From contig OX326959.1 in assembly GCA_946800325.1 (NCBI GenBank), forward strand, positions 19,994,862 to 20,058,861: a stretch of 64,000 nucleotides of DNA. The letters run 5' to 3'. The DNA is from Luzula sylvatica. Its lineage: Eukaryota; Streptophyta; Magnoliopsida; Poales; Juncaceae. Shown piece after piece: positions 33,565 to 45,950 of the stretch (position 1 is its first letter; each line of letters starts with the position of its first letter). Under the pieces are notes generated by a model that worked only from the letters and a program-made list of their open reading frames with translations, was not told the origin of the DNA and ran no database searches. The translations under genes were made by a program, and so were the position numbers.

Positions 33565-36500
33565 CTATAATTGAGTCTCTATTTTGGTCGGAACCCCCAA
33601 AAAAGGTTTAAATGTTAAAACAACCCCAACAAATTCCACCACATTCAAAATAAAGAACACCATTTGATCACCTGTCGAATTCAGCACACGACCGTCAATT
33701 TGCAAATATAATAATGATATCAAAGTATATTTGAACAAGTGTTATTTTCTGAATGCATTTATTGTTTTGTTATCGATGAAATTGAAATTGAAATTAGGTT
33801 TAATTGTACCTGGAAAGAAGAAAGAATGTTGACGCTTTTGAGCCCATGAGAATCTACAAGCATAAATCAAACAATTGAAAAAAATAATAAAATAATAATA
33901 TTATCGGCAATTTGAAAATCGAAAACTCACATGATCCCGCCTGCAGCGGGTGCAATTGCTTTGCAAAGCGACATAGCCGTCATACACAGTCCATTTGCCG
34001 CTCCTCTTTGGTCTTGAGTCTGTAACAAATTAATTAATAGCATAATTAGTACAAATTGGTAAGTAATTTTATAAATTAATTTCAATAAAAAAATACAAAT
34101 GTACTGAAAAAAGATTATGAGTTGATACTAACCACAGCATTATTTTGTAGAATGAATGTGCCTGTGGTCATGGTCACCTTGATTGAATTAAATTAAAAAC
34201 TAATTAAATAAATATCGTTGTAAAATGATAAAATGTCATTAGATTTTTAATATACTCACGAAGAAAATGGTCTTGAGTATTGATGCACAGTTCAGAGCTA
34301 TAGTAAGTTCTAGCCCAGATAAGTAGGTCATGAATGGATAACCAAAAAGTAATGGTATGGTTAAAGTCTGAAAATAACATATATAAAATTATCACTGATA
34401 TTCCCAAAATTATCAAGAAACTAATTTTTCTTATTTTACATACTGCTGCGATACGGGCAGAAAGGACAGGTCCGGTGAGCTTCTCCAATCGAGGGTAAAT
34501 AAGCAATTGGAATACCAACAGACTGAAACCTGAAATAAAAATTAAGGAAAATAATATTTAATATTGAAACTATGAATTCTTAGTAATTAATTAATAAAAT
34601 ACGATTTGCGTGCACTTGCATAAAAATATTACCAGATATTGCGAGAATTTCGCCGACTTGTTCAGTTGAAAAGCTGAGTCCACCATAACTTTTGTCACTT
34701 ACGGCCCATAATGATAGTATCTGTTATATTTGTTTTTTCAATATTAGATATACATATTTTCAAGAATTATTAACAAGTTTATTTACTAACTTATGTTTGG
34801 GGCTAAATCAAAAATTTATTATTACATACCTCAGTATAGGCCATGTCGTGAAGAGAAAAGACGCAATAGAGGATAATGGATGACATTAATGGCCAATTCT
34901 TAAACAGGCTTTGCTTAGGTGGCGACGCATCGATTTTTTCGTCATTATTATTAATATTATTCTTAATATGATCTGGTAAAGCCTCTAAGGCTTCTATCTT
35001 TCCATTCATACTATGATTATGCAATGTTTCCTATTCATTGAAACAAACAAAAATTTATTAGTAATTAGAAAAATATTTTATTTTCTTTGTCGAATTAAAA
35101 AGTTATTTTAATATAATTTTATATACCGGTAACCATATGCAACTTATTAAGACACCGACAGCAAATAAGGATATAACAAGGCATGGCAAGAAATATGGAA
35201 ACCTAAAAAATTATATATTCAAATAAAAAGAGGTTATTCGGTAAATTTGAAAAACCAGGAAAGTGCAATAAAATTTGTTAAGAAAATAGGAGTTTACCAT
35301 CCAAAGAAAGAATTTGGAGAAAATATAGTCGGATACTTCTCTGCTGGCTAATAGAAGTAAACATAAGCCATGTTATAAATAAAGAAAAATTAAGAATATG
35401 ATAAAGAAATTGAATAAAATTAATTAATTAATTATAATTACCTGAGCAAAATAGCCTCCTAAGGCCGGTCCAATTATGAGACTTATACCCCATGCTGTAC
35501 TTACCTACAAAAATATAAAATCCAATAATAATGAAATAATGACAAAAATTAAATATAAAGATTTAAAATCGAGTATGAAGTATATTTATAAACCCTATAC
35601 CAGTGATAAAGCAAGAGCTTGGTGTTCTTTATTGCATACTTCTATACAATATGCCTGCAAATTCAAAGTGTTCAGATTTTTAACAAAAAAAATGTAAATA
35701 AAGAGATAAATATCAGCTCATGTTCTTTTAATTTTTGTATAATTTTTTATTATTATTTATTTATTGATGACAAATTATACCTTTATTGGACCAAGTAAAC
35801 CATTTAAAGCACCGAGAAGGAATCTTGTAATAATCGCCATCGGATAATTAATACTCAGTCCAAACAGGGTATTGAATATAATCCTGAAATGATAATATCA
35901 AAAAATTAGAGAACACCCAAAATTTGTGATATTTCTAAAATATCACACCAAATTGGTATATTTGTGATAATTAACATCGGATAATTAACAGAGTTACTGA
36001 AAATAATAATAATAAAATGTGGAATATTTTTAAAATTAAACAAGAATTAAGGGGATTAAGTGTAACAAACACTGAAAAAACTCCAAAAATAATGACAGGC
36101 TTCCTTCCATATTTATCTGCTATTATTCCCCACATTGTGGAAGTTAGAGCCCTTCCAAGCATAAATGAAGCACCTAAAATTTAAAAAATAAAAATTTAGT
36201 GGTATATTTTAAGAATTATATTAAGTTACGGTACATAAATACTAGATACTAGATACAGTCGGTACGAGTACCGGTACGACTTACCAATAAAACCAGCATA
36301 AAATCCAATATCTTCTTCGCTTTTTGCAATATTCAAATCTCTGACCTATTTAGAAATAACACGAAAATGATTAATCAAATTTGTCCACATTACATAAACA
36401 AATTAACAAAACAAGAAAAATCAAAAAATAACTCAGTAGTATGCACCAAGAAGTATAGGTATGGAAACAAAGATGCTATTGGAAGACCTGTAAACAAAAA

Positions 36501-38096
36501 ATAATTTAACAGAACATTAAAATGAATCAAAATTAAGTTTATTAAGAATTATATTATCTAACTCATGTAATACTTTGTTAATGTAAATCAATTTTATAGA
36601 GAGAGATCAGGAAATAGTAAATACACACAATTAAAGAAACTTGTGCAAATCTGAATTAGCACATGGTTCAGAGATCAATTAAGAAAAAAACAAAAACAAA
36701 AATAAACAATTAATGGCAGGGACTGTTGTGAATAAAAATATGACAGAAATTCATTGTCCTAATCATTTTTTTTGCTAACAAGTGAACCGCTAAGGTGACA
36801 CAAGTTTTACCCAAACAAATTTACCACATAAACTAATTACTTATGTTGAAAAAACCTTAGTAATCGTGATTAATCTTGTAAATTATATGATAACTGTGAC
36901 CGGGATTTTTCGAGGCCAACCCAAAATGACGAGGAAATTTGGATACAAATTATAAACGAAACATGCAAAAAATGCGAGTATTCACGGTTTTTGATGATTG
37001 TTAGTGTTAATATACTTATTAGAATAAACCTATATTTATTCAATACTATAGTAAGTAGTAACAACTACTTCACTACAAAATTGTTTAATTAAATGTTGAG
37101 CTTTATAGTTCATGTATTTGTGAGGCCCAACAATCATTGAAAAAATAATATTGGAATATTTGGTGGGATTAGTTATATTATGTCGGTTGTATAACTCATC
37201 TGGTACCTAATTGTGTAATTTATAGCATTTTTCTTAGGAATAAATGAAGTTGATAATTGTTTATTTCAGAAAAAGACATAATTAGTCCTGTAAAAACACT
37301 ATACACTTTTTTTTTTTTTTTTGAAAAACTAAAGAGGCGAAGCCTCTTTTAATATATTAAAGCAAGGTTTAATACATTGGTGCGATTTTACATGATAAAT
37401 GTAAAAAAGTAGTTTCGCAAAAATAAATTATAATTGCAAAAGTAAAATACATGCCGAGAGATGATGCTTTCGACCAACCTTAGACGAACGCAACATCCCT
37501 CTGCCCTTGGTTTGCCACACGAGCTCGGATTGTCATCGAAGCTGTCACCGTCGCTGTCGCGGCCCGTCGCTCTCGGACTCGCCCCCAGACTCGCCCCAGA
37601 CTCGGCCGTCGCTCTCGGCCTCGACCCAGACTCGCCCCAGACTCGTCCCAGACTCGCCACAGACTCGGCACCAACCTCGCGATTTTTCGATTTTCGATTT
37701 TCCTTTCCCGCTTTTTCCTTTCGTCGCCCTTTTGCCTCCACCCCAAAAAGGGCCCGAGTTTATGCTCTTCGAGGAGCTCCAAAATCGCCCCAATGGCGGC
37801 TGCCAGCCAGCGTCAATATGCCAACTCTTCCCGTTCCCGTCGCCAGTCGCGGTCGTCCCTTTCCTCCATTTCCTCTCTCCAGTCGTCGTCAGTCGGCAGT
37901 CGCTGTCGCCAGGCAGTCACGGTCGCCAGTCGTCAGCCAGTCGCGGTCGCCAGCCAGCCAGTGGTCTCAACCAGTCCAGTCGCCCGTCGTCGCCTTCGCA
38001 CGTTCGCCCATCGTCGCCTTCGCGGTCCAGCGTTCGTCGCGGTCGTTGCCTTCGCACGTTCGTCCTCGGCGGCGGCTAGGGTTTCGAGCCGCAGTT

Positions 38097-38141
<45 letters not shown>

Positions 38142-38826
38142 GGGGTGGAGGCGGCTGCGTCGGTTTGCCTCCACCCCGAGATCGCCCGAAATCGCCCGGC
38201 GGCTAGGGTTTCCTTTTGCTCTTCCACCTCTCTTTCAGAACTGGGTCCACTATACACTTTTGTGATCTTCCATTCACATCACAAAAATGGATTTATTTTC
38301 CTTTCTTCGTCGTATTTAGAAAACACAATATTTGCACAAATAAGCAATTTTTTTACACAGTGCATTCGTGTGAAGAAATGATACTGAAGTCAATGAAAAA
38401 GGTATATATAAAATATAACAAGCATGTATTCTTGTTAATTAAGCATTTGAATTTGACTCGTGAAATTTAGGAATAATGAATAATGAATACTATTTAAAGC
38501 CAAAATTGATCAGATGAACAAATTTTAAGAAAACTATTTAAAGTTTCCTACTTGTTAAGTTTAGGTTTTTCCTATTTTTAGGAAAATTAAGTCCGATATA
38601 ATTATACTCTGAAATCGTAAAAAAGAAGAAATTTCAATTCAAAAATCAACACAAATTAGAAAAAAAGAATCAATTAGAACGTACCAGTGCAAAGGGTGAT
38701 GATCCAAACATAAAAAAATTCCCGATAAGGAATACCCTTTTGTCCCTCATTTTTCTGGTCTTGAATACAACCTGGACAATTATCGTAGTATATCTTCTTC
38801 AACAATGGCTCCTCACTTGCCGCCAT
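33565..38826 (-). CDS. ZIFL1: ZIFL-type MFS transporter, copy 1 (17 exons, 486 aa)
   Basis: Exons (5' to 3' on minus): 38826-38685, 36487-36447, 36345-36285, 36173-36071, 35883-35781, 35654-35601, 35504-35442, 35347-35298, 35202-35127, 35030-34830, 34720-34633, 34529-34444, 34367-34260, 34177-34133, 34019-33931, 33853-33810, 33671-33565; all GT/AG, phases consistent, 1461 bp. The N-terminus carries the NCPGC motif of plant Zinc-Induced Facilitator-Like proteins; exon 4 carries the MFS loop motif WGIIADKYGRKP; exon 10 starts ETLHNH and holds a variable N/D-rich cytoplasmic loop before SLFKNWPLMSS. In the antiporter motif of exon 7 (G-x3-GP-x2-GG) the first Gly is Ser (GISLIIGPALGG). Family members export H+-coupled substrates (Zn-phytosiderophore, K+/auxin-related) at the tonoplast or plasma membrane; substrate here is unknown. 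Intron 1 (2.2 kb) holds a retroposon. Confidence 0.9.
35442..35504 (-). other. Exon 7 of ZIFL copy 1, antiporter motif with Gly to Ser
   Basis: Encodes VSTAWGISLIIGPALGGYFAQ. The MFS antiporter signature expects Gly where this copy has Ser (AGT); copy 2 at 50787-50849 has GGT (Gly). A single G-to-A change in the codon. Confidence 0.85.
37297..37310. other. Target-site duplication, left (14 bp)
   Basis: CACTATACACTTTT, repeated at 38248-38261. Confidence 0.85.
37311..38247 (-). mobile_element. GC-rich retroposon in intron 1 of ZIFL copy 1 (937 bp)
   Basis: Flanked by a 14-bp duplication, with a poly(A) tail on the minus strand (T run at 37307-37322) and a hairpin just before it (AAAGAGGCTTCGCCTCTTT). 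The body is GC-rich with CCG/TCG-rich runs, a (GA)n tract (38101-38139) and AACCCTAGCCGCCG near the 5' end. These are marks of L1-type target-primed retroposition. No RT is encoded; it is either a deleted LINE, a SINE or a retrocopy of an unidentified transcript. ORFs of up to 226 codons here lack known domains and overlap on both strands, so they are GC-driven chance frames. Copy 2 of the gene shows the empty site near 52127-52145. Confidence 0.8.
38248..38261. other. Target-site duplication, right (14 bp)
   Basis: CACTATACACTTTT, partner of 37297-37310. Confidence 0.85.
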
Positions 38827-38960
38827 TTTTGTTCTCCCTAGAAATGAACAACACGTGAACTCAAGAAATAAAGAAAAACACCAAGAAACTCAAAACTAAC
38901 TCTCTCTCTCTCTCTCTCTCAAGAATGGTCTGTTCCTGTCGTGGAAATGGTTAGTTTTTT
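38827..38960 (-). promoter_or_regulatory. 5' UTR/proximal promoter of ZIFL copy 1
   Basis: Contains a G-box CACGTG at 38852-38857 and a (GA)n tract on the sense strand (38900-38920), both conserved in copy 2 (52806-52811, 52849-52883). A foldback element begins at 38966, so the proximal region is only about 140 bp before foreign DNA. Confidence 0.5.
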
Positions 38961-38965
38961 TTTTT

Positions 38966-40232
38966 GGAGGATTTCTGTCGGTAACCCCGTTTAACAAATA
39001 AATTCGAAAAATATTCCAAAACTAACCTAAACCGAATTTTAAAATCCCGGTACACCTGATTTTAAAAACCCGATAGATTAATTAGCTTAACCTCCATTAA
39101 TTAACCAGATTGAAAAAAAAAAAAATAAACCACCGATCAAAAATTTTATTGAAGAAGTTGTTATGTTTTCCTAAATTGTATCATCATATTTATTATACAT
39201 TAGTTATCATATTTATTTAACATGATAATCAAAACAAATAGTATAATTGACAAATAATTAATATATAATTAACATTCATTTCAATTACATAATTTAAATT
39301 AATATTATTTAATCGTTTATTATGTGATTTTTTTAATTATCATGTTAATTACATGTGTTAATTATAATATAAAAATTATGATGGGTAATTTTTGGGGCAA
39401 AATAACTTCCCCTCTTTCATTTCGTCTGACACATAAAATGGGAAATTTATAGTGCACCCGTATTTCCCCGCCGATGTCTCCATATTATAAGTAACACACA
39501 TAATTATATAATTAATTAATGTTGATTTAAATTTATGAATTTTGACAAATGTTAATTATATATTAACTAATTATTAATTATATTATATGAATTTAAATAA
39601 ATGTTAATTAATTATTAAGGACATGTTTTTTAATTATCATGTTAGTTTTGCGTGTTAATTCTAATATGGAGACATCGGCGGAGAAATCTTGGTGCAATGT
39701 AAAAATTTCAATTTTTTTGGAATGATAGTGGGTAGTTGTCAGAGAATAAAAGAAGAATTTTATTTTGCCCCAAATGTTACCCAACACAACTTTTATATTT
39801 TAATTAACACATATAATTAACATGATAATTAAAGAAATCACATAATAAATGATTAAATAATATTAATTTAAATTATGTAATTCAAATGAATATTAATTAT
39901 ATATTAAGTATTTGTCAATTATACGATTTGTTTTAATTATCATGATAATTAAATATGATAACTAAGATACAAAAAATATGATGGTACAATTTGGGGACAC
40001 ATAACAACTTATTCAATATAACTTTTGACCCAGATTTTAAAATCCGGTGGATTATTGTTCTTTTCCAAATCTTATTAATTAATGAAGTTTAAACTAATTA
40101 AGCTACCGGTTTTTTAAAATCAGGTGGTACCGGGATTTTAAAATCCGGTTCGGATTAGTTTTGAAATATTTTTCGAAACAAGGTTATTTTTCGAATTTAT
40201 TTATTAAAGAGGGATACTGACAGAAATCCTCC
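38966..40232. mobile_element. Foldback element 1 (1267 bp) upstream of ZIFL copy 1
   Basis: Two inverted arms of about 600 bp: outer ends GGAGGATTTCTGTC and its complement at 40219-40232; middle marks CCGCCGATGTCTCCATATTA at 39470 and its complement at 39660. No ORF. Inserted in T-rich DNA, so a target duplication cannot be defined. The homologous position in copy 2 (near 52915-52950) lacks it. Confidence 0.82.
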
Positions 40233-41123
40233 TTTTTGTGTTTTGTTTTGTTTTGTTTTAGTATTCGAGACAGGGATGTAAAAGATTCAGATAGTGGTCA
40301 GACTCATACCAAGATAGTGGTCATACCATATCGATATTTTTTTCGTATACGGATATTCAGATATGGAAGTATTCAGATCCAGACACCAGAGGCGTATCTT
40401 AGTAGGATCATAAGGACGGTTGTCCGCCAAATTTTTTGCCAAACAGTGTATATATCTAGTGATCCAGTGTATTTTATCATTATAACAATGTAGAATTTAC
40501 TGTTTGCCGTCCAAAATCCGCCAAAATCCAGTCAAAATTTACTGTATTTTATCGCAGTATAATTTCAAAGCCAGTATTCTATTTTGACCCCCCCCCCCCC
40601 CCTCCAAAAAATCATGTCAAAATCCGCCACTGCCGGACATAGTTCGGATATTAAACCGATACATATACCATTCAGATATTGTCGGATACGGATATGCATC
40701 TTTATGGATGTTAAAACGAATATTATTATATCATATCATAATATATTTTTTAATTAAATATATACATAATTTATGGCATGAACAATCTTAATAATTATTG
40801 TTATTGCGATTTTAAATCATTCAACATTAATTATTAAGTTTTTTTCAACTAATATGAAATAAAACACAGAAAAAAAAATATAGTAACCGTTCGGCAATAG
40901 TGGAATAGAAGATTAAGTGGTCTATTCTACTTTAATCCAGCCGACATGAATGGCATAACTCGGAATAAGGGCAGAGAAATCGAATTAAGGGTGTGTTCGG
41001 AGATAAAGTATATATATCTAGTGATATATAGTACCCGGTCGTCCCCCCAAGATTTTCGTCGAATAGTACATATATTTAGTGATTCAGTGTATTTTATCAG
41101 TATAACAGTGTAGAATTTACTGT
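40233..41123. other. Unrecognised intergenic stretch with a repeated 50-bp motif
   Basis: No gene seen. A motif around TAGTGATTCAGTGTATTTTA ... TGTAGAATTTACTG occurs at 40452-40501 and again at 41075-41123, with a partial copy near 40540. A run of 15 C lies at 40588-40602. Likely remnants of DNA transposons. Confidence 0.5.
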
Positions 41124-41271
41124 TGTTGGGTACCGACGTCACTACCGAGCCCTGCACAGCGGATTGTGAGGCTCGGTCCGACCCGATCCCGAGGACCACG
41201 TCACCGATCCGAAAGTACAAATCATCAAATGTGTACAATCTACTAGTTGATCTATAATTGTATTTTCTTCA
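41124..41271. repeat. Deleted LTR remnant (family of the 58066-58991 solo LTR)
   Basis: Starts TGTTGGGTACCGACGTCACTACCGAG and ends CTACTAGTTGATCTATAATT...TTCTTCA, matching both ends of the solo LTR at 58066-58991 but with the roughly 780-bp middle missing. It sits at the end of a FAR1-like fragment. No clean target duplication. Confidence 0.75.
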
Positions 41272-41537
41272 TATACCAACTTCGTTGTTGATGTGCAGTT
41301 GTTTGATAACGAAAGCCGGTAGGACCAACGACACTTGAAGTATTTGACGTTCTTTGGATTGAGAGGGTAGTTGTGGTCAAGAGTGACGTCTGGGATGGAC
41401 CATTCGTTGTCGAGCAAGTCGTCCTGGATTATGATTTGGGCCTTGCAATTGGTGTCGTGTTCGTCCCTTTTTCTTTTTTCGAAGCCAGATGGTGGTTCTA
41501 TTTTGTCGCCGTTCCCCAATTGTTGGTTTTCGTGCAT
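41272..41537 (-). pseudogene. FAR1/MULE-type DNA-binding domain fragment
   Basis: Minus-strand translation gives a TNCKAQI ... EWSIPDVTLDHNYPLNPKNVKYFKC block, then in a shifted frame KQLHINNEVGI, the order seen in the zinc-binding N-terminal domain of FAR1/FHY3 proteins and related Mutator-like transposases. About 85 codons, frameshifted and cut by the LTR remnant at 41271. The usual C..C..H.H zinc ligands are only partly present. A dead fragment of a host gene or of a MULE. Confidence 0.6.
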
Positions 41538-42549
41538 TTAGGCTATCTTGACATGCTGCAGGCAAAAAATTTCTTGAAACCAAATACACTCATTATGTAG
41601 GATGAGTGTTTGTGCGTCCCAAAACAATGACGCACAGCGTAGGATTCATCTCTGGACACAAATTTCATTCCAATCTGAGGGGGTGGGGGGGGGGGGGGGG
41701 GGGGGGGTTATGGGGTGTTCTTCAGTGACGATGATGTTTTGGGTTTTGGTGTTGGATGACATTCTTGTGTATGAGAGGGAAATTAGTTTGAAATGTACGT
41801 CATTGACAATCTAGAAGGATGAAAAGTTAAGGAGTACGAGCGAAGAATTGCAAGAAGATAAGGTTGTTGCCTTAGTAGAAAGGACGGATGAGCGGCAACC
41901 TAGGTGTGGAGAGGTATTGTAGGGATGGCTTGCAAAGAAAACGCGGGAAAAGAAGTATTGCTTCGTCGGACAACGAAGTACTGGGGAAAATATGAGCGAA
42001 GAATTGCAAGAAGATAAGGTTGTTACCTTAGTAGAAGGGCGGATGAGTGGCAGACATGTTGTGGAGAGGTATTGTAGGGACGGCTTGCAAAGAAAACAAA
42101 GAAAAAGAAGTATTGCTTCGTCGGGCTACGAAATACTGGGAAAAAAATGGAAAAAATGATTGCTGAAGAAACCACTGAAGAAAGTGGGGGGGGATGATTG
42201 CTGAAGAAACCACTGGAGGAGATGGGGGGAAATGTTACTGACTAGTAGCAGGTACATACCGTGTATTAATTGCGGCGGGGACATTGACGAGACTAGTTAA
42301 ATGGGTCGGACACGTAAACCAATTGACAGCTTGGCAAACGACAATTGGGGGGCACGGGTGCCTCGAATTAACAAGAGGCGTGATGTTATCGGGGATAAAA
42401 TTGCGAAATGTAGTGTACTAATATAATTTCCCTTTTTGTGAACTCGTAGATATTAATCCAAGTCTAGCCAAATCAGGGAAATGTAATCAAATTGGATCAC
42501 ATTGAAAAAGTTAGTTTAACATGATTTTTGGCTAGGATTGGTAAGAAAA

Positions 42550-42588
<39 letters not shown>

Positions 42589-42589
42589 T
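41538..42589. repeat. Intergenic stretch with tandem duplications
   Basis: A 23-base G run lies at 41685-41707. A 156-bp unit (GAGCGAAGAATTGCAAGAAG ...) is tandemly duplicated at 41838-41993 and 41994-42149; a 38-bp unit (GATTGCTGAAGAAACCACTG ...) at 42158 and 42196. A (TTA)n microsatellite is at 42549-42580. No gene recognised. Confidence 0.7.
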
Positions 42590-43250
<661 letters not shown>

Positions 43251-43408
43251 TTTTTGTAAAATTTTAAAATATCAAATATTTCCTTGTTAAAAAGCTAGAT
43301 TTATTGTCTAGACATTATTAGAGATTTTTCATAACAACTTTATATTGTTCAAGTCGGGACCACAAAAAAGTTGGATTTTAAAAGATCAGTTTAAATTAGT
43401 TTGGGTAT

Positions 43409-43417
43409 ATTTTTTGG
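43409..43417. other. 9-bp target duplication of MITE copy 2, left
   Basis: ATTTTTTGG, repeated at 43962-43970. Confidence 0.85.
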
Positions 43418-43961
43418 GGGATAGGATCAATGGCCAACACTCTTGTTTGGCCAACGTCGGCCAACAACACTTATTTCACTAAATCTAAATATTAAAATCG
43501 AATTTTAACCGTATAGATATGATTTATATCATTTGAGAATGTTGTAGATTTAATTTCATGAAAAATAAAAACTTATATCATACTTATCATAATACTTTAA
43601 AAAATTGAACGGTAGGAAATAGTTACAACATGAATCATCATTAAAAAAAATTTGAAATTCGATTTTTTTGGTTTGGATGTATTTTAAATCATATAGATAG
43701 GCTCAAGATGATTTTTTACTAAGTTTCGAGTTTACCTTCATGGAAATCTATAAATTTACCGAAATTGACGGTTGTGAAAATATGTTATCGGTTTTGTTAG
43801 ATACAAAAATTGAAATTGTATAAAATTTATTCTACATCATATCTAAATGATATAAAACATATCTATACGGTTAAGATTCGATTATAATACTTAGATTTAA
43901 TGTAATAAGTGTTGTTGGCCGACGTTGGCCAAACAAGAGTGTTGATCATTGATCATATCCC
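43418..43961. mobile_element. Mutator-like MITE, copy 2 (544 bp)
   Basis: TIR GGGATAGGATCAATGGCC at the left, inverse CATTGATCATATCCC at the right, and an exact 9-bp target duplication, typical of Mutator-derived MITEs. Internal sequence aligns with 42590-43128. No coding capacity. Confidence 0.88.
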
Positions 43962-43970
43962 ATTTTTTGG

Positions 43971-44750
43971 ATTTAAAAAGTTCGGTTTGTATTAGTTTGA
44001 AAATATTTGTATAGACCAGGTTAGTTAGGAATTTGGAAATTCAGATGTGATTAGTGCAAAATCTTTCATTTTGAACTCAGTCGACATTGTGAATTAAATT
44101 GAAAATTTGCTATCTTAACTCCACTCGATGACATAGATTGTATACATTTTTCGATTTTTCGATTATTATATTGTTAACTTTTTTCGAATATTATATTGTA
44201 TTTTTTTTGTTGAATATTATGTCATAGTTTATATAATATAATATTTGACATTTACATAGTCCTTTATATTTATATAGTTTTTCAAATATTATATATTATT
44301 ATTTTATTTATTTATAAATTTGTTTTAAATAATATTTATTATTGGAACAATATCAATTATTTTAAATATGTATAATATTGAATAATAATTTGAGTGCAAA
44401 TTGGAGCCCTATAACATACAAAATAAAAAATGCACAAAATTACGCTCAACTTTTCGGAAGTAGTAGAAAATAATCCACATGTATCCCCTAAACTATTGTC
44501 AAATGTACAATGTGCTACATAAATTTTAATTTTGTTCAATCAACCCATGAAATGTCAATTTTATTCAATTAGTCATCTCCATTCGTTAACTGATGATGTG
44601 GCATTGGCACCATACCATAAAGAATAATATTTTTATTGGCATGTCATAACACAAACTACTATATTCTTCTTGATGTGCCAAAAGAAATCTATTTCGTTGA
44701 AATAAATGTTAATTTATAAAGTAGCATTTTATATTAATTAAGTTCATTAT
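43971..44750. other. AT-rich stretch, nothing recognised
   Basis: No supported gene, RNA or clear repeat. Short ORFs are scattered in AT-rich sequence. Confidence 0.5.
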
Positions 44751-45085
44751 GCATGTATGTGTGAAAGGTCATTTTTATGAATGTTCTGGACACTTATGAA
44801 AGTTTATGTTCACACTAGTGAAAAGTCATATTCATGAATCATGTACACTAATGAAGAGGCATGTTCACACTAGTAAGAGACATGTTCATGAATCATGTAA
44901 CCTATAAATAAGGATGTATTTTGTGTCATTTGAACACCAGAAAATAATTTGTAATCTTTATTTCTTCTATAATAAAATTCAAGTTCCATTGAATCGTTTT
45001 CTTCTTCTATATTTTGGTTGTGATCCTTGGCTAGTGCAACGTATTGTTGTACTATTGTTAACTTCGGTTATCATTACAATACAGG
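44751..45085 (+). repeat. Probable LTR remnant with promoter-like core
   Basis: Imperfect repeats of CATGTTCACACTAGT and CATGAATCATGTA (44800-44900), then CCTATAAATAAGG and about 60 bp later a T-rich stretch with AATAAA. This U3-TATA-polyadenylation layout is LTR-like. Ends are not defined. The following 45086-45303 stays open in one frame but is not recognised. Confidence 0.4.
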
Positions 45086-45303
45086 ACGACTCCGAGGAAG
45101 AAGAAGAGACCTCTCCAACTATCCTAACCTCCGTACCCTCAATTAAACATTATGACCAACTCATCAATCGAATAAATTGTCTCGATGAACTCAATCACCA
45201 ACGGTTTCATCCAAATTACAAACAAACTCAATTCCAACCACAGAATCATTCAAGCCCTTCTTCCATTCTACTGGTATTATTTACGGTCTCTTTCCCGCAT
45301 TAA

Positions 45304-45950
45304 GTTAGGTTTAATGGCTCGGAGCTTGTATCGTTTATTTTTCGAATATTTCAATTATGTACAACTATTTTCATACAATAAATTTAGTATCTTAATAATT
45401 TTTTTTTTTTTTGTGATGAGTACAAATTAAATATAAGCAATCATTTAGGGAGATATTGTATTTATGTGGAGCTTCAAAACATTACTAATTCAACTTAAAA
45501 CACTTTTGGCAATATTCAAAAAGGAAGAAGTAATGCGCAAAGTAACCCATAAACTAGGAAAACGTTGCCCACTCGGTATTGTTTTGAATATCATCAAAAG
45601 AGGGAGTTTGTTGACTTGCTTGATGATATCCAAAACAATACTCGAGCTACTAATAATTTCATCTAAGTGTGATTAATAAGAACACAACACATAAACATAT
45701 CACACACCAACACTTGGAGATCACACAAGAAGAGTCACATAAGGAGCCATATAAGATCAGGACCTTTTTCGATTTAATACATTGAAGAAACCCGTAGACG
45801 AAGTCCTCAAGACCAAAAACCAAACTCATAGAAGACTCAACAAGAAGCAGCATGAAGATTACGACACGAAACTCACGGGAGCGCTTACAAGACTTGAAGA
45901 TCAATCTCGAAAAATTCCGAAAAAAACTTGAAGATTCCCGTAGAACACTT
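45304..45950. other. Intergenic, nothing recognised
   Basis: No supported gene. Contains short repeats of an AGACTTGAAGAT/AACTTGAAGATTCCCG type near 45880-45950 leading into the LTR-like region. Confidence 0.4.

Noticed and set aside
34204..34518. 104-codon minus ORF (and similar ORFs of 60-75 codons in the ZIFL region)
   Set aside because: They are ZIFL exons read through into introns; splice sites show the true borders.
37461..38141. 226-codon plus-strand ORF rich in Ser/Arg/Pro
   Set aside because: Overlaps other long ORFs on both strands within a GC-rich retroposon; low-complexity, no domain, ends in a (GA)n-encoded RE repeat.
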